DNA of 64,000 nt from Leptodactylus fallax (taxonomy: Eukaryota > Chordata > Amphibia > Anura > Leptodactylidae): the NCBI GenBank assembly GCA_947044405.1, contig CAMRHE010000505.1:248001-312000 (forward strand), given 5' to 3'. The notes under the pieces were generated by a model that was given only the letters and a program-made list of their open reading frames with translations, was not told the DNA's origin and ran no database searches. How positions within the stretch are numbered: position 1 is the stretch's first letter; each line of letters begins with the position of its first letter. Below are positions 46,010-59,865 of the stretch, piece after piece. Position numbers and translations under genes: made by a program.

Positions 46010-47850
46010 GTGTGGGGGAGATGGGGGCGTCTTCTCCTAGTTTTTGCAGAGAGGTAGAGGAGAGTCTGCACCAGGTTAGCACTGCAGCCTAAAGTCAGGG
46101 ACTAGGAGGCTGTATATAGAGACTAAGCTGGAGAGAAAGGGACAATGTTATATCCTGAGGATTCCAGGGCCTCAGATCCAGGACCTGCCAACTATCTGAT
46201 ACTTGTAGATATCCTGACCCCTGGCTATTCCTGACTATTCTCCTGCCGTAACCTCTAGATTCTGTGCCCGATACTGGGATTTGTCCATACTCGGGCTCCT
46301 GGCTATTAGTGACTACTGCCCTCACCTTTAGATGTGACACCTGGGATTTGTAGTGCTTCTTCTTCTCCTAGTCACCTTCCTACCTGGCTACTCTTCATCA
46401 TCTGCTTTCTCTCCCCCAGTCAACAACTATTCTGGAGAAGTGACCTGGGAATCTTCAGCAGCAAAGTCCAGATGTCTAATAAAGTGTGACAACCTGAGGA
46501 CTTCATATTCCAGTATAGACAGCACCAAGCTGACTGCAGTCTGTAGTGTCACAGCAGGTGAGAGATGTCTGAGCAGCGCCCGGTCACATGGTCAGAAATG
46601 GACTCCCAGGATCTGCTGCCAGATATGACAGGACACCTGCAGAGGTCTTGTGGAGTCCAGGCCTCAATGGCTCAGACGTATATAGATGGTATGAGGGGAA
46701 ACTGCTCAATATTAGGCAGGTGGGTTTAATGTTATGGCTGATCAGTGTATATTATCAAGATTGTTGTAAGGAGGAAGAAGAAGAGAAAAAACCTTACCGT
46801 ATCGGGAAGAATCCTTATCAACTCTGGAGGAATTCTTATCTATGGAGGAATCCTTACCATATCTGGAAGTTTTATTACCCATTCCTGGGCCTGGGGAAGT
46901 ATTATAATCCCTGCAAGAAAAAAAAAAATCTTCATTACATTTAGGAAAAAAAAAATCTTTAACCCTTAAGACAGAATAAGCTTTTGAGTTACTACATAAC
47001 TGGTTCTAACCTTATTTATTTTGTCCTCATGTCCTCCTTATATCTGGAATGGGTTCTCCCACTGTATAGCACTGGCTGTCATTGGGCTGCTTATCCTCCT
47101 CAGACCCCCTGCCGCCCTCACTGCTCGGACAGGGCCCGGGGCCCCGCTGCCCTCTACTTCCAGCTCCTGTCCTGATACAACGGGAAATGGTTGGGAATCA
47201 ATAGGCAGGTCACATGGATTGTCTGAGCATGTAAACAATATGGAGGGGGCTCTTGGAAATATTAGTAATGGGGGAGTCTATATATATATATATATATATA
47301 GTTACATTTACAACTATGGATTTTCATTGTAATTCTGTGTTTCAGGTTTTTCTTAGACCAGTTTACCCAACAATTCCAAGGTCATCAGGATTTATCTGTA
47401 ATAATGATATCAATGTCCTTAGTCATGTCTCTAGTACATGATGCTCCTCCTGCTCTTATCCTCTACAGTATATATCACTCTCCTAGTGTGATGCAATTAC
47501 CGCTGTTCACCACTAGGGAGATATAGACTGCTGGTTTGTTGTACTTCATCCACTATTGGTCCCACAGTTATGCTGAGGCTTTTATTACAGCTCCAGAACA
47601 TTAATCTGTCCCACTGTCACCAACCAGATGAGGCAAGTAATGGCGCCCCCTACCTTCTCCACTAACTGATCCCACCACAACTAATGTCCATCACGAGGGA
47701 GACACCAAAGAGGAGATGTCAGGTAATAAAATCTGTCCTGTATCTCCTCTCTTTGTAAGGGCAAGTTCACACAGAGGTTTTTGACTCTGCTTCACAACCA
47801 GTTTACTTTCCCAGATGATTTTGGAGGAAGGTTTTTGAGCTACTAAAAAG
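46010..47850. other. No gene supported
   Basis: A leucine-rich open stretch at 46353-46628 looks like a signal peptide but has no recognisable domain downstream. A TA run lies at 47279-47300. A segment beginning 'aagggcaagttcacacag' at 47758 resembles a MITE end. Confidence 0.4.
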
Positions 47851-47856
47851 CATTTT

Positions 47857-47935
47857 GAGGCTGAGGCCCCACATTGTGGAGAAGCTGCTTTTTTTGCTGC
47901 AGTTTTTGCTGGAACAAAACCAAAAGGGAGAGGTA
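47857..47935. mobile_element. Left end of a MITE interrupted by a satellite
   Basis: 'gaggctgaggccccacattg' followed by 'tgctgcagtttttgctgg' corresponds to the ends of the complete MITE at 27052-27278 ('aggccccactttgtggaaat' as its reverse-complemented right end, and 'attttgctgtggttt'). The matching other end is at 51036-51112. Confidence 0.75.
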
Positions 47936-50900
47936 TAAGAGGAGTATAAGAGAAGTATAAGAGGAGTATAAGAGAAGTATAAGAGGAGTATAAGGGGAGT
48001 ATAAGAGAAGTATAAGGGGAGTATAAGAGGAGTATAGGAGGAGTATAAGAGGAGTATAAGAGGAGTATAAGAGAAGTATAAGAGGAGTATAAGAGGAGTA
48101 TAAGAGAAGTATAAGAGGAGTATAAGAGAAGTATAAGAGAGGAGTATAAGAGGAGTATAAGAGAAAGTATAAGAGGAGTATAAGGGGAGTATAAGAGAAG
48201 TATAAGAGGAGTATAAGAGGAGTATAAGGGGAGTATAAGAGAAGTATAAGAGGAGTATAAGAGGAGTATAAGGGGAGTATAAGAGAAGTGTAAGGGGAGT
48301 ATAAGAGGAGTATAGGAGGAGTATAAGAGGAGTATAAGAGGAGTATAAGAGAAGTATAAGAGAAGTATAAGAGGAGTATAAGAGAAAGTATAAGAGGAGT
48401 ATAAGAGAAGTATAAGAGGAGTATAAGGGGAGTATAAGAGAAGTATAAGGGGAGTATAAGAGAAAGTATAAGAGAATTATAAGAGAAGTATAAGGGGAGT
48501 ATAAGAGAAAGTATAAGAGGAGTATAAGAGAAGTATAAGGGGAGTATAACAGAAAGTATAAGAGAAAGTATAAGAGAAAGTATAAGAGAAGTATAAGGGG
48601 AGTATAAGAGAAAGTATAAGAGAAGCATAAGAGGAGTATAAGAGAAGTATAAAAGGAGTATAAGAGGATATAAGAGAAGTATAAGAGAAAGTATAAGAGA
48701 AAGTATAAGAGAAGTATAAGAGGAGTATAAGAGAAAGTATAAGAGAAGCATAAGAGGAGTATAAGAGAAGTATAAGGGGAGTATAAGAGGAGTATAAGAG
48801 AAGTATAAGAGGAGTATAAGAGGAGTATAAGAGAAGTATAAGAGAAGTATAAGGGGAGTATAAGAGAAAGTATAAGAGGAAGTATAAGAGAAAGTATAAG
48901 AGAAGTATAAGAGGAGTATAAGAGGAGTATAAGAGAAGTATAAGAGAAAGTATAAGAGAAAGTATAAGAGAAAGTATAAGAGGAGTATAAGAGAAGTATA
49001 AGAGGAGTATAAGAGAAAGTATAAGAGAATTATAAGAGAAAGTATAAGAGGAGTATAAGAGAAGTATAAGGGGAGTATAAGAGAAAGTATAAGAGAAAGT
49101 ATAAGAGAAAGTATAAGAGAAGTATAAGGGGAGTATAAGAGAAAGTATTAGAGAAGCATAAGAGGAGTATAAGTGAAGTATAAGAGGAGTATAAGAGGAG
49201 TATAAGAGAAGTATAAGAGAAGTATAAGAGGAGTATAAGAGAAGTATAAGAGAAAGTATAAGAGAAAGTATAAGAGAAGTATAAGAGGAGTATAAGAGAA
49301 AGTATAAGAGAAGCATAAGAGGAGTATAAGAGAAGTATAAGGGGAGTATAAGAGGAGTATAAGAGAAGTATAAGAGGAGTATAAGAGGAGTATAAGAGAA
49401 GTATAAGAGAAGTATAAGGGGAGTATAAGAGAAAGTATAAGAGGAAGTATAAGAGAAAGTATAAGAGAAGTATAAGAGGAGTATAAGAGGAGTATAAGAG
49501 AAGTATAAGAGAAAGTATAAGAGAAAGTATAAGAGGAGTATAAGAGAAGTATAAGGGGAGTATAAGAGAAAGTATAAGAGGAAGTATAAGAGAAGTATAA
49601 GAGAAGTATAAGAGGAGTATAAGAGGAGTATAAGAGAAGTATAAGAGAAAGTATAAGAGAAAGTATAAGAGAAAGTATAAGAAGAGTATAAGAGAAGTAT
49701 AAGAGGAGTATAAGAGAAAGTATAAGAGAATTATAAGAGAAGTATAAGGGGAGTATAAGAGAAAGTATAAGAGGAGTATAAGAGAAGTATAAGGGGAGTA
49801 TAAGAGAAAGTATAAGAGAAAGTATAAGAGAAAGTATAAGAGAAGTATAAGGGGAGTATAAGAGAAAGTATTAGAGAAGCATAAGAGGAGTATAAGAGAA
49901 GTATAAGAGGAGTATAAGAGGAGTATAAGAGAAGTATAAGAGGAGTATAAGAGGAGTATAAGAGAAGTATAAGAGAAAGTATAAGAGAAAGTATAAGAGA
50001 AGTATAAGAGGAGTATAAGAGAAAGTATAAGAGAAGCATAAGAGGAGTATAAGAGAAGTATAAGGGGAGTATAAGAGGAGTATAAGAGAAGTATAAGAGA
50101 AAGTATAAGAGGAAGTATAAGAGAAAGTATAAGAGAAGTATAAGGGGAGTATAAGAGAAAGTATTAGAGAAGCATAAGAGGAGTATAAGAGAAGTATAAG
50201 AGGAGTATAAGAGGAGTATAAGAGAAGTATAAGAGGAGTATAAGAGGAGTATAAGAGAAGTATAAGAGAAAGTATAAGAGAAAGTATAAGAGAAGTATAA
50301 GAGGAGTATAAGAGAAAGTATAAGAGAAGCATAAGAGGAGTATAAGAGAAGTATAAGGGGAGTATAAGAGGAGTATAAGAGAAGTATAAGAGAAAGTATA
50401 AGAGGAAGTATAAGAGAAAGTATAAGAGAAGTATAAGGGGAGTATAAGAGAAAGTATTAGAGAAGCATAAGAGGAGTATAAGAGAAGTATAAGAGGAGTA
50501 TAAGAGGAGTATAAGAGAAGTATAAGAGGAGTATAAGAGGAGTATAAGAGAAGTATAAGAGAAAGTATAAGAGAAAGTATAAGAGAAGTATAAGAGGAGT
50601 ATAAGAGAAAGTATAAGAGAAGCGTAAGAGGAGTATAAGAGAAGTATAAGGGGAGTATAAGAGGAGTATAAGAGAAGTATAAGAGAAAGTATAAGAGGAA
50701 GTATAAGAAAGTATAAGAGAAGTATAAGAGGAGTATAAGAGGAGTATAAGAGAAGTATAAGAGAAAGTATAAGAGAAAGTATAAGAGAAAGTATAAGAGA
50801 AGTATAGGAGGAGTATAAGAGGAGTATAAGACGAATATAAGAGAAGTATAAGAGGAGTATAAGAGGAGTATAAGACGAATATAAGAGAAGTATAAGAGGA

Positions 50901-51035
50901 GTATAAGAGAAGTATAGGAGAAGTATAAGAGGAGTATAAGAGAAAGTATAAGAGGAGTATAAGAGGAGTATAAGACGAATATAAGAGAAGTATAAGAGGA
51001 GTATAAGACGAATATAAGAGAAGTATAAGAGGAGT
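47936..51035. repeat. 3.1-kb satellite of 11-13-bp units
   Basis: Roughly 260 units of 'gagtataagag' and its variants 'aagtataagag' and 'gagaaagtataag'. On the plus strand almost every base is a purine except in TATA, so each unit contains TATAAG. Minus-strand frames of 100-300 codons (LLLYSSYTPLIL...) arise only because no unit contains a stop. A higher-order period of 293 bp is clear in the distal third: the variant 'gtattagagaagcataagag' recurs at 49868, 50161 and 50454. Confidence 0.97.
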
Positions 51036-51112
51036 ATACACTCCTGTTAAGCTCAAAAAATTGCAACAAAATCTACAACAAAAAAGGGGCTTTTCTGCAA
51101 TCTAGGGCCAAG
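51036..51112. mobile_element. Right end of the satellite-bearing MITE
   Basis: 'gttaagctcaaaaaattgca' followed by 'acaacaaaaaaggggctttt' and 'gggccaag' corresponds to the right half of the MITE at 27052-27278 ('ggctcaaaaaacagcagcaa', 'taacaaaaaacgctgcattt', 'ggggcctta'). Together with 47857-47935 it brackets the satellite. Confidence 0.7.
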
Positions 51113-51331
51113 TCTAAAATAGTTTTCCCTCTCCATGACGGCAATTTTTATTTAGTGTTGTGATGCCAGGGCAGATCTAGAGCCTGTAATGTGGGTGTGG
51201 TTTTAAGTTTGATTTTATTATTTTACTTTTTTTTTTGCCTTTTTTAGTTTATTTTTTACATTATCAGTTCTGTGCATAAAGATGAGGCTTTTCTCTATAT
51301 ACAGATGTCCGGTGGCCGCCCTACTAATATA

Positions 51332-52273
<942 letters not shown>

Positions 52274-52370
52274 TACTGTATATCCTATGTTAGGGTACAT
52301 ATAATTTACTGGATAATTATTATATATTTGTTAAGGGTAGGATGTAGCAGAAAAAGGCAAATTTGGAATA

Positions 52371-52378
52371 TCTATCTC

Positions 52379-52412
<34 letters not shown>

Positions 52413-52484
52413 CATATCTATCTATCTATCTATCTATCTCATATCTGTCTATCTATCTATCTATCTATCTATGTATCTATCTCA

Positions 52485-52517
<33 letters not shown>

Positions 52518-52572
52518 CATATCTATCTCATATCTATCTCCTATCTATCTATCTATCTATCTATCTATCTCA

Positions 52573-52613
<41 letters not shown>

Positions 52614-52742
52614 CATATCTGTCTATCTATCTATCTATCCATGTATCTATCTCATATCTATCTATCTATCTATCTATCTATCTCATATCTATCTATCTCA
52701 TATCTATCTCCTATCTATCTATCTATCTATCTATCTATCTCA

Positions 52743-52779
<37 letters not shown>

Positions 52780-52787
52780 CATATCTG

Positions 52788-52824
<37 letters not shown>

Positions 52825-52933
52825 GTATCTATCTCATATCTATCTATCTCATATCTATCTATCTCATATCTATCTATCTATCTCATACCTATCTCATATC
52901 TATCTATTCATCTATCTCATATCTATCTGTCTC

Positions 52934-52968
<35 letters not shown>

Positions 52969-53018
52969 AATCATATCTATCTCATATCTATCTATTTATC
53001 TATCTCATATCTATCTCA

Positions 53019-53075
<57 letters not shown>

Positions 53076-53105
53076 CTCTCATATCTATCTATCTATCTAT
53101 CTACA
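52371..53105. repeat. (TATC)n microsatellite with 'tctcata' interruptions
   Basis: About 735 bp of TATC units broken by 'tctcatatc', 'tctgtc', 'tatgta' and 'tctccta' interruptions that recur in the same order, e.g. 'ctcatatctgtctatc' near 52438, 52612 and 52779, implying secondary duplication of larger blocks. Frames reading YLSIYLSI are artefacts. Confidence 0.97.
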
Positions 53106-53109
53106 GAAT

Positions 53110-54340
53110 ATAAGAGGTGAATGTCTTACCCGTAAGCTGTGCACACTGTGTAGAAATACAAGATCTGTGGAGAAGAAGAAGTGTGCATACAAGGGAAGGA
53201 AAGATCCCTTTACAAGGAGCATTCACTTTCTGTTCTGGTGAGTTTAACCCTATAAGTTCCGAGTGATATTTGACTTCTTATAGATTATAGACTGGGGTCT
53301 TCACTCCTATGTGTCCTGTCTCTGTCTCCCTGAGGTCATTGGAAGTTACAGAGAAGTCATACATGGCGGTTCTTTGCAGTTTCCGTACCTCACAAGCTTT
53401 GGATACAATGTAACTGACTGTGCCGTCTCTGTAACTCCTATTTATTTCCATGGGAGTTGCAGAAACCGTTCGGGGCAGTCGTGGTCAGCGAATTCTGTAA
53501 GTCCGGATCTGGTGGTTGGTAAAATGAGCCTCGTATTCCCATCACGGCCATGTTTGGTGGAGATGGTAATATCACTTTAACCACCAGAATCCGCCATTCC
53601 CCCCACACATAAGTGAGTCTAGTATTGGGTTCTCCGATCTACAGGTTACATTATCAGGAGACATATTGGTGTGTGATACAGGATACAAACCTGTAGTCAG
53701 AAATAGGTTTCTACTTCATTCTAGATGACATTAGCCTCAGTAATGTATAGAATGTATATAATACAGGTGAAGAAAGAGGAACTGATGAGACTAGATAGAG
53801 GAAGAAGTCACTGACCTAACACAGCAGATTCTGAGAAACAACGTCCGGCTGAGGTTCTGCCCAACGTATTGTCTAAGATTAGAGAACTAGACTAACATTA
53901 TAGGACAGAGGTACAGAGGACACGACAAGTATCCGGAGCTGCTGTGTAACACACAATGTACTGACGTAACACAAATTATCCATTATCACTGGCCCCTACT
54001 ACATGGCGGCAAAATATTAGGACCAATTCTGCCCAAGAGACCACCAATAGCACTGTATATATGCGGGCACCACATCTATGAGGGAACCAGCCATGGATAA
54101 TCAATGGTTAACAGAGAAAGTTTCTTTAGATCTTTCAGTCATTGTAAGTAAATCTGTAGCGACTTCTTATCAGAGCAAATCTGAGGGAGTAGAATATATT
54201 GTAAAATGTGTGTCCAGAACATGGAGAAGTCTACAGAGAAGGGTGCGGGGCACATTTATAACATCAGCACTTCAGATGCACCGCTGTGACCTGAGGGGGT
54301 TAACTTATATTCAGCACAAGGGCCTGGAGAGTAGGGGGCT
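53110..54340. other. Unassigned sequence upstream of the NLR exons
   Basis: No coding exon supported on either strand. Around 53340-53480 there is an imperfect palindrome ('gttacagagaagtcatac' / 'ctgtctctgtaactcc'). Confidence 0.4.
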
Positions 54341-54341
54341 G

Positions 54342-54563
54342 CTCAGGGTGGGTTCACATCAGCATTGTCCAATAGGATGGATCTGTCTAATATCGGACAA
54401 CAATGGATCTCAAGGGACCCCCAACTATAATGGGGTCTATCAGGTGTCTGTTATTTTCTCACCGACATTGCTGGACAAAAAGTTGGACTTGCAGGACTTG
54501 TGCCCCGATTTCAGACAGACTCGGTGTCGGATGAACCAGATACAGATGTGAACAGACCCTTAG
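54342..54563. mobile_element. MITE, 'ctaagggtctgttcacatc' type
   Basis: Left end 'tcagggtgggttcacatcag' and right end 'agatgtgaacagacccttag' are inverted copies about 220 bp apart. The interior is non-coding. Related in design to the MITE at 36198-36502. Confidence 0.8.
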
Positions 54564-54569
54564 TGAAAA

Positions 54570-56930
54570 TATCAGGAGCAGAAAGTGCAAAATGTATAAG
54601 GAGGAATCTTTGGCTCTTAAAGGCTAAACTCAATGAAAATCAGAGACTGCCCCTCTGAAATGAATGGGAGGCTGATTTTAGGGGGTATTTAGGTGGATTC
54701 CGCCTCAAGATCAGAGTCAAATTGCTATGTGTGAACACTCCCTGACTCAGAACTCCTGACATTAGGATCTCGCAGTAATTGTAAGACTTTCAACTTCTGA
54801 AAAGTAAAAAGCAGAAGTTATGAAATGTGCAGTGATGTGAGCTCTGCGGGAATAGAATATCTCATACAATATCTGTGTCACATACAATATGTCTACAAGT
54901 CTAGAGGAGGCTACGGAAAGGGTATTGGAGAGTTTCTAGCATTAGCCCTCGCGGCCACAACACTTCAGACACTGATCAAATCAAAAGGATTGGTGAGGAG
55001 ATGACGGAGACTACAAAGTACCCCCGACTTACACACCCCAATAATCTACAGACAATACCAAACCCCAAACTGTGGGAAGAAATCAACACGTGGCATTCAC
55101 CATATCCTTAACCCCTTCCTGCCGCAGTTTTTGCCTTTGACTCCTTTGCCTTCCAAAAGCCATAACTTTATCATTTTCTGTATACAGAGCCGTATGAGGA
55201 CTTCATTTTTGCAGGACAAATTGCACTTTGTAATGGTAAAATTTATTTTTCTGTACAATGTACTGGGAATCTGGAAAATAATTCAGAATGGGGTGGGACT
55301 GGAGAAAAACTGCATTTGTGCAATTTTCTTGCAGCTTTGTTTTTACGGCGTTCGCTGTGCAGCCAAAATAATGTGTTTTGTATTCTATGGGTCGGTACAA
55401 ATCCAGGGATACCTAATTTATATAGTTCTATTTACATTTAAACCCCTTAACTGTTTGATATTTCTGTGTATGGGGATGCATAAGGTGTTTTTTTTGCGGG
55501 GTCAGGTGTACTTTTTAGATACCATTTTGGGGAATGTCTTTTGCTTTAATCACTTTTTATTCAAAAAACAAACAAACAAAAAAAACAAAAACGTCGGATC
55601 AGCTCTTTTAATTTTTTTCCCCCCACTACAGCATTCTCTGTACGGGAAAAATATTTTTATGAGTTTTTGGACACAACGATACCTAATGTGTTTCACTTTA
55701 TTTATGCATTATTATATGTGTTTTAGGGATGGGGGGGGCTGTATTTTTTTATGTATTATTTTTACTATACTGTTTGTTTTTGTTTCTTCTTCCTGTAATT
55801 ATTAGACCCCCTAGGGGTCTTGAGCCCCAGGGAGTCTGATCACTAATACAATGTAGCAGCACTTACGCAGCACTTCTATTAGAGGCTGCACAGAGCACCC
55901 TGTAATAGAATATAAGGCCAGAGAAGCATGGGAGACATCAATAGGCTCCTGGCTGTCATAGTAATGGATCACCGGCCACAGATCTCATTCTGGGGGCAGC
56001 GGTACACTCCAAAATCGTTCCTCGGTCTACTTTGACCAAGGAGGCCAATGGTTTCAGAGGTTAAGGCCCATGATCAGTACATAACTTGAAATACCTGGAA
56101 CACAATAGTAATGGGGCTCCAAGGGGTACAATACAACAGTGAAAACCAGTGTGTGCTGGACTGACAAGTCAAGTAGTAGGACGTCTATGGAGATCTTCTG
56201 TCTTCTGCGGGCACTCATTGGGTTGCACACATAGCCCATGCACCGGCCATGCTTCCGCAGCCCCATTCATACAATGAATAGGAATGGCAGAAGCTCAGCT
56301 ACAACATCTGACAGGAATAGGACCTGCTCCATATTTTGCAGCCTGGACTGTCGACCTGCACAATATGTGCACGGGCCCACAGAAATTAATAGGTTATTGT
56401 GCTATCCAGGAAAAAGTCGGCTAGCACACTGACCTAGTGCATGGTCGTGTACAAGGGGCTTTATCTCAGTCTTCTTCCTTGATATTCTGGGGCTATTCAT
56501 GTACTTTACACAGCGCTGTTATCTCTCTTCTTCTCCATGTATGACCCCCTTCACTAGTCCGCCCCCTAGTTGTCAGGTATAGTGCGAGCAGTGAGATCTG
56601 TGTCATATGGCTAATGTCTTGTTGCTGTACACACCACAAAAAAATCTGTAAATGGACACCAGTCCAGAGATACAATTCTTTATCACAACTTGTCACTGTA
56701 CAGTGGTTTAATCTATGGTGGGAAACATCGACCATGTAGTAGTCCTCCTAGGATGTGCCTGACTCTCACAATATAGCTGGTCACAATGTGGCCATCTCTG
56801 CAGGTCACGGTGGAAGCGATCCACTAATGTCTACAGAGTCCCCAAGGATGGAAGCTTGGCTGTCGTGTCAGGTCATAGTAGGGAATGTTAGGTATCACTT
56901 CTACCTTTAAGTAGTGAGCTCAGTTCTGAG
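54570..56930. other. Unassigned; includes an AT-rich repeat at 55120-55800
   Basis: The 224-codon frame at 55131-55805 is composed of T-rich repeat sequence similar to 23250-24030 in reverse orientation ('ccgtatgaggacttcatttt', 'acggcgttcgctgtgcag') and has no protein motif. Nothing else recognised. Confidence 0.5.
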
Positions 56931-56944
56931 GACCGCAAGTGCAC

Positions 56945-59865
56945 AGCACAATACCTCCTAGTACACAATACCTAGTGTGCACCACCACTTACCTCCTAGT
57001 ACACAATACCTAGTGTGCACCACCACTTACCTCCTAGTACACAATACCTAGTGTGCACCACCACTTACCTCCTAGTACACAATACCTAGTGTGCACCACC
57101 AATTACCTCCTAGTACACAATACCTAGTGTGCACCACCAATTACCTCCTAGTACACAATACCTAGTGTGCACCACCACTTACCTCCTAGTACACAATACC
57201 TAGTGTGCACCACCACTTACCTCCTAGTACACAATACCTAGTGTGCACCACCACTTACCTCCTAGTACACAATACCTAGTGTGCACCACCACTTACCTCC
57301 TAGTACACAATACCTAGTGTGCACCACCACTTACCTCCTAGTACACAATACCTAGTGTGCACCACCAATTACCTCCTAGTACACAATACCTAGTGTGCAT
57401 CACCACTTACCTCCTAGTACACAATACCTAGTGTGCACCACCACTTACCTCCTAGTACACAATACCTAGTGTGCACCACCACTTACCTCCTAGTACACAA
57501 TACCTAGTGTGCACCACCAATTACCTCCTAGTACACAATACCTAGTGTGCACCACCACTTACCTCCTAGTACACAATACCTAGTATGCACCACCACTTAC
57601 CTCCTAGTACACAATACCTAGTGTGCACCACCACTTACCTCCTAGTACACAATACCTAGTGTGCACCACCACTTACCTCCTAGTACACAATACCTAGTGT
57701 GCACCACCACTTACCTCCTGGTACACAATACCTAGTGTGCACCACCACTTACCTCCTAGTACACAATACCTAGTGTGCACCACCACTTACCTCCTAGTAC
57801 ACAATACCTACTGTGCACCACCACTTACCTCCTAGTACACAATACCTAGTGTGCACCACCACTTACCTCCTAGTACACAATACCTAGTGTGCACCACCAC
57901 TTACCTCCTAGTACACAATACCTAGTGTGCACCACCACTTACCTCCTAGTACACAATACCTAGTGTGCACCACCACTTACCTCCTAGTACACAATACCTA
58001 CTGTGCACCACCACTTACCTCCTAGTACACAATACCTAGTGTGCACCACCACTTACCTCCTAGTACACAATACCTAGTGTGCACCACCACTTACCTCCTA
58101 GTACACAATACCTAGTGTGCACCACCACTTACCTCCTAGTACACAATACCTAGTGTGCACCACCACTTACCTCCTAGTACACAATACCTAGTGTGCACCA
58201 CCACTTACCTCCTAGTACACAATACCTACTGTGCACCACCACTTACCTCCTAGTACACAATACCTACTGTGCACCACCACTTACCTCCTAGTACACAATA
58301 CCTAGTGTGCACCACCACTTACCTCCTAGTACACAATACCTAGTGTGCACCACCACTTACCTCCTAGTACACAATACCTAGTGTGCACCACCACTTACCT
58401 CCTAGTACACAATACCTAGTGTGCACCACCACTTACCTCCTAGTACACAATACCTAGTGTGCACCACCACTTACCTCCTGGTACACAATACCTAGTGTGC
58501 ACCACCACTTACCTCCTGGTACACAATACCTAGTGTGCACCACCACTTACCTCCTAGTACACAATACCTAGTGTGCACCACCACTTACCTCCTAGTACAC
58601 AATACCTAGTGTGCACCACCACTTACCTCCTAGTACACAATACCTACTGTGCACCACCACTTACCTCCTAGTACACAATACCTAGTGTGCACCACCACTT
58701 ACCTCCTAGTACACAATACCTACTGTGCACCACCACTTACCTCCTAGTACACAATACCTAGTGTGCACCACCACTTACCTCCTAGTACACAATACCTACT
58801 GTGCACCACCACTTACCTCCTAGTACACAATACCTAGTGTGCACCACCACTTACCTCCTAGTACACAATACCTAGTGTGCACCACCACTTACCTCCTAGT
58901 ACACAATACCTAGTGTGCACCACCACTTACCTCCTAGTACACAATACCTACTGTGCACCACCACTTACCTCCTAGTACACAATACCTAGTGTGCACCACC
59001 ACTTACCTCCTAGTACACAATACCTAGTGTGCACCACCACTTACCTCCTAGTACACAATACCTAGTGTGCACCACCACTTACCTCCTGGTACACTATACC
59101 TAGTGTGCACCACCACTTACCTCCTGGTACACAATACCTAGTGTGCACCACCACTTACCTCCTAGTACACAATACCTAGTGTGCACCTCCTAGTACATAA
59201 TACCTCCTAATGCGCAGCACCACTTACCTCCTAGTACACAATACCTAGTGTGCACCTCCTAGTACATAATACCTCCTAATGTGCACCACCACTTACCTCC
59301 TGGTACACAATACCTAGTGTGCACCTCCTAGTACATAATACCTCCTAATGCGCAGCACCACTTACCTCCTAGTACACAATACCTAGTGTGCACCACCACT
59401 TACCTCCTGGTACACTATACCTAGTGTGCACCACCACTTACCTCCTGGTACACAATACCTAGTGTGCACCACCACTTACCTCCTGGTACACTATACCTAG
59501 TGTGCACCACCACTTACCTCCTGGTACACAATACCTAGTGTGCACCACCACTTACCTCCTAGTACACAATACCTAGTGTGCACCACCACTTACCTCCTGG
59601 TACACAATACCTAGTGTGCACCACCACTTACCTCCTGGTACACAATACCTAGTGTGCACCACCACTTACCTCCTAGTACACAATACCTAGTGTGCACCAC
59701 CACTTACCTCCTAGTACACAATACCTAGTGTGCACCACCACTTACCTCCTGGTACACAATACCTAGTGTGCACCACCACTTACCTCCTAGTACACAATAC
59801 CTAGTGTGCACCTCCTAGTACATAATACCTCCTAATGCGCAGCACCACTTACCTCCTAGTACATA
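56945..59865. repeat. 38-bp minisatellite with a consensus splice-donor motif per unit
   Basis: About 75 units of 38 bp, plus-strand core 'acctcctagtacacaatacc' + 'tagtgtgcaccaccactt'. The minus strand of each unit contains GGAGGTAAGT, a close match to the consensus 5' splice site. Main variants: 'ctactgtgc' for 'ctagtgtgc', 'cctggtac' for 'cctagtac', and compound units with 'cctcctaatgcgcagcacc' at the high-coordinate end (59175-59360 and 59815-59850). No stop-free frame of note. Confidence 0.97.

Noticed and set aside
46353..46628. Plus-strand frame beginning with a leucine-rich, signal-peptide-like stretch
   Set aside because: No recognisable mature domain, no convincing exon borders that join to another exon, and surrounded by repeats.
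47843..51069. Minus-strand frames of up to 302 codons rich in Leu, Tyr and Ser
   Set aside because: Translation of an 11-13-bp satellite without stop codons. No start context, no unique sequence, no domain.
54078..54551. 157-codon plus-strand frame
   Set aside because: Runs into the MITE at 54342-54563 and has no recognisable motif.
55131..55805. 224-codon plus-strand frame with hydrophobic, membrane-like composition
   Set aside because: The sequence belongs to the AT-rich interspersed repeat seen at 23.3-24.0 kb; hydrophobicity comes from T-rich codons.
56945..59865. CRISPR-like regularity of the 38-bp array
   Set aside because: The whole 38-bp unit is conserved; there is no variable spacer and no associated genes.
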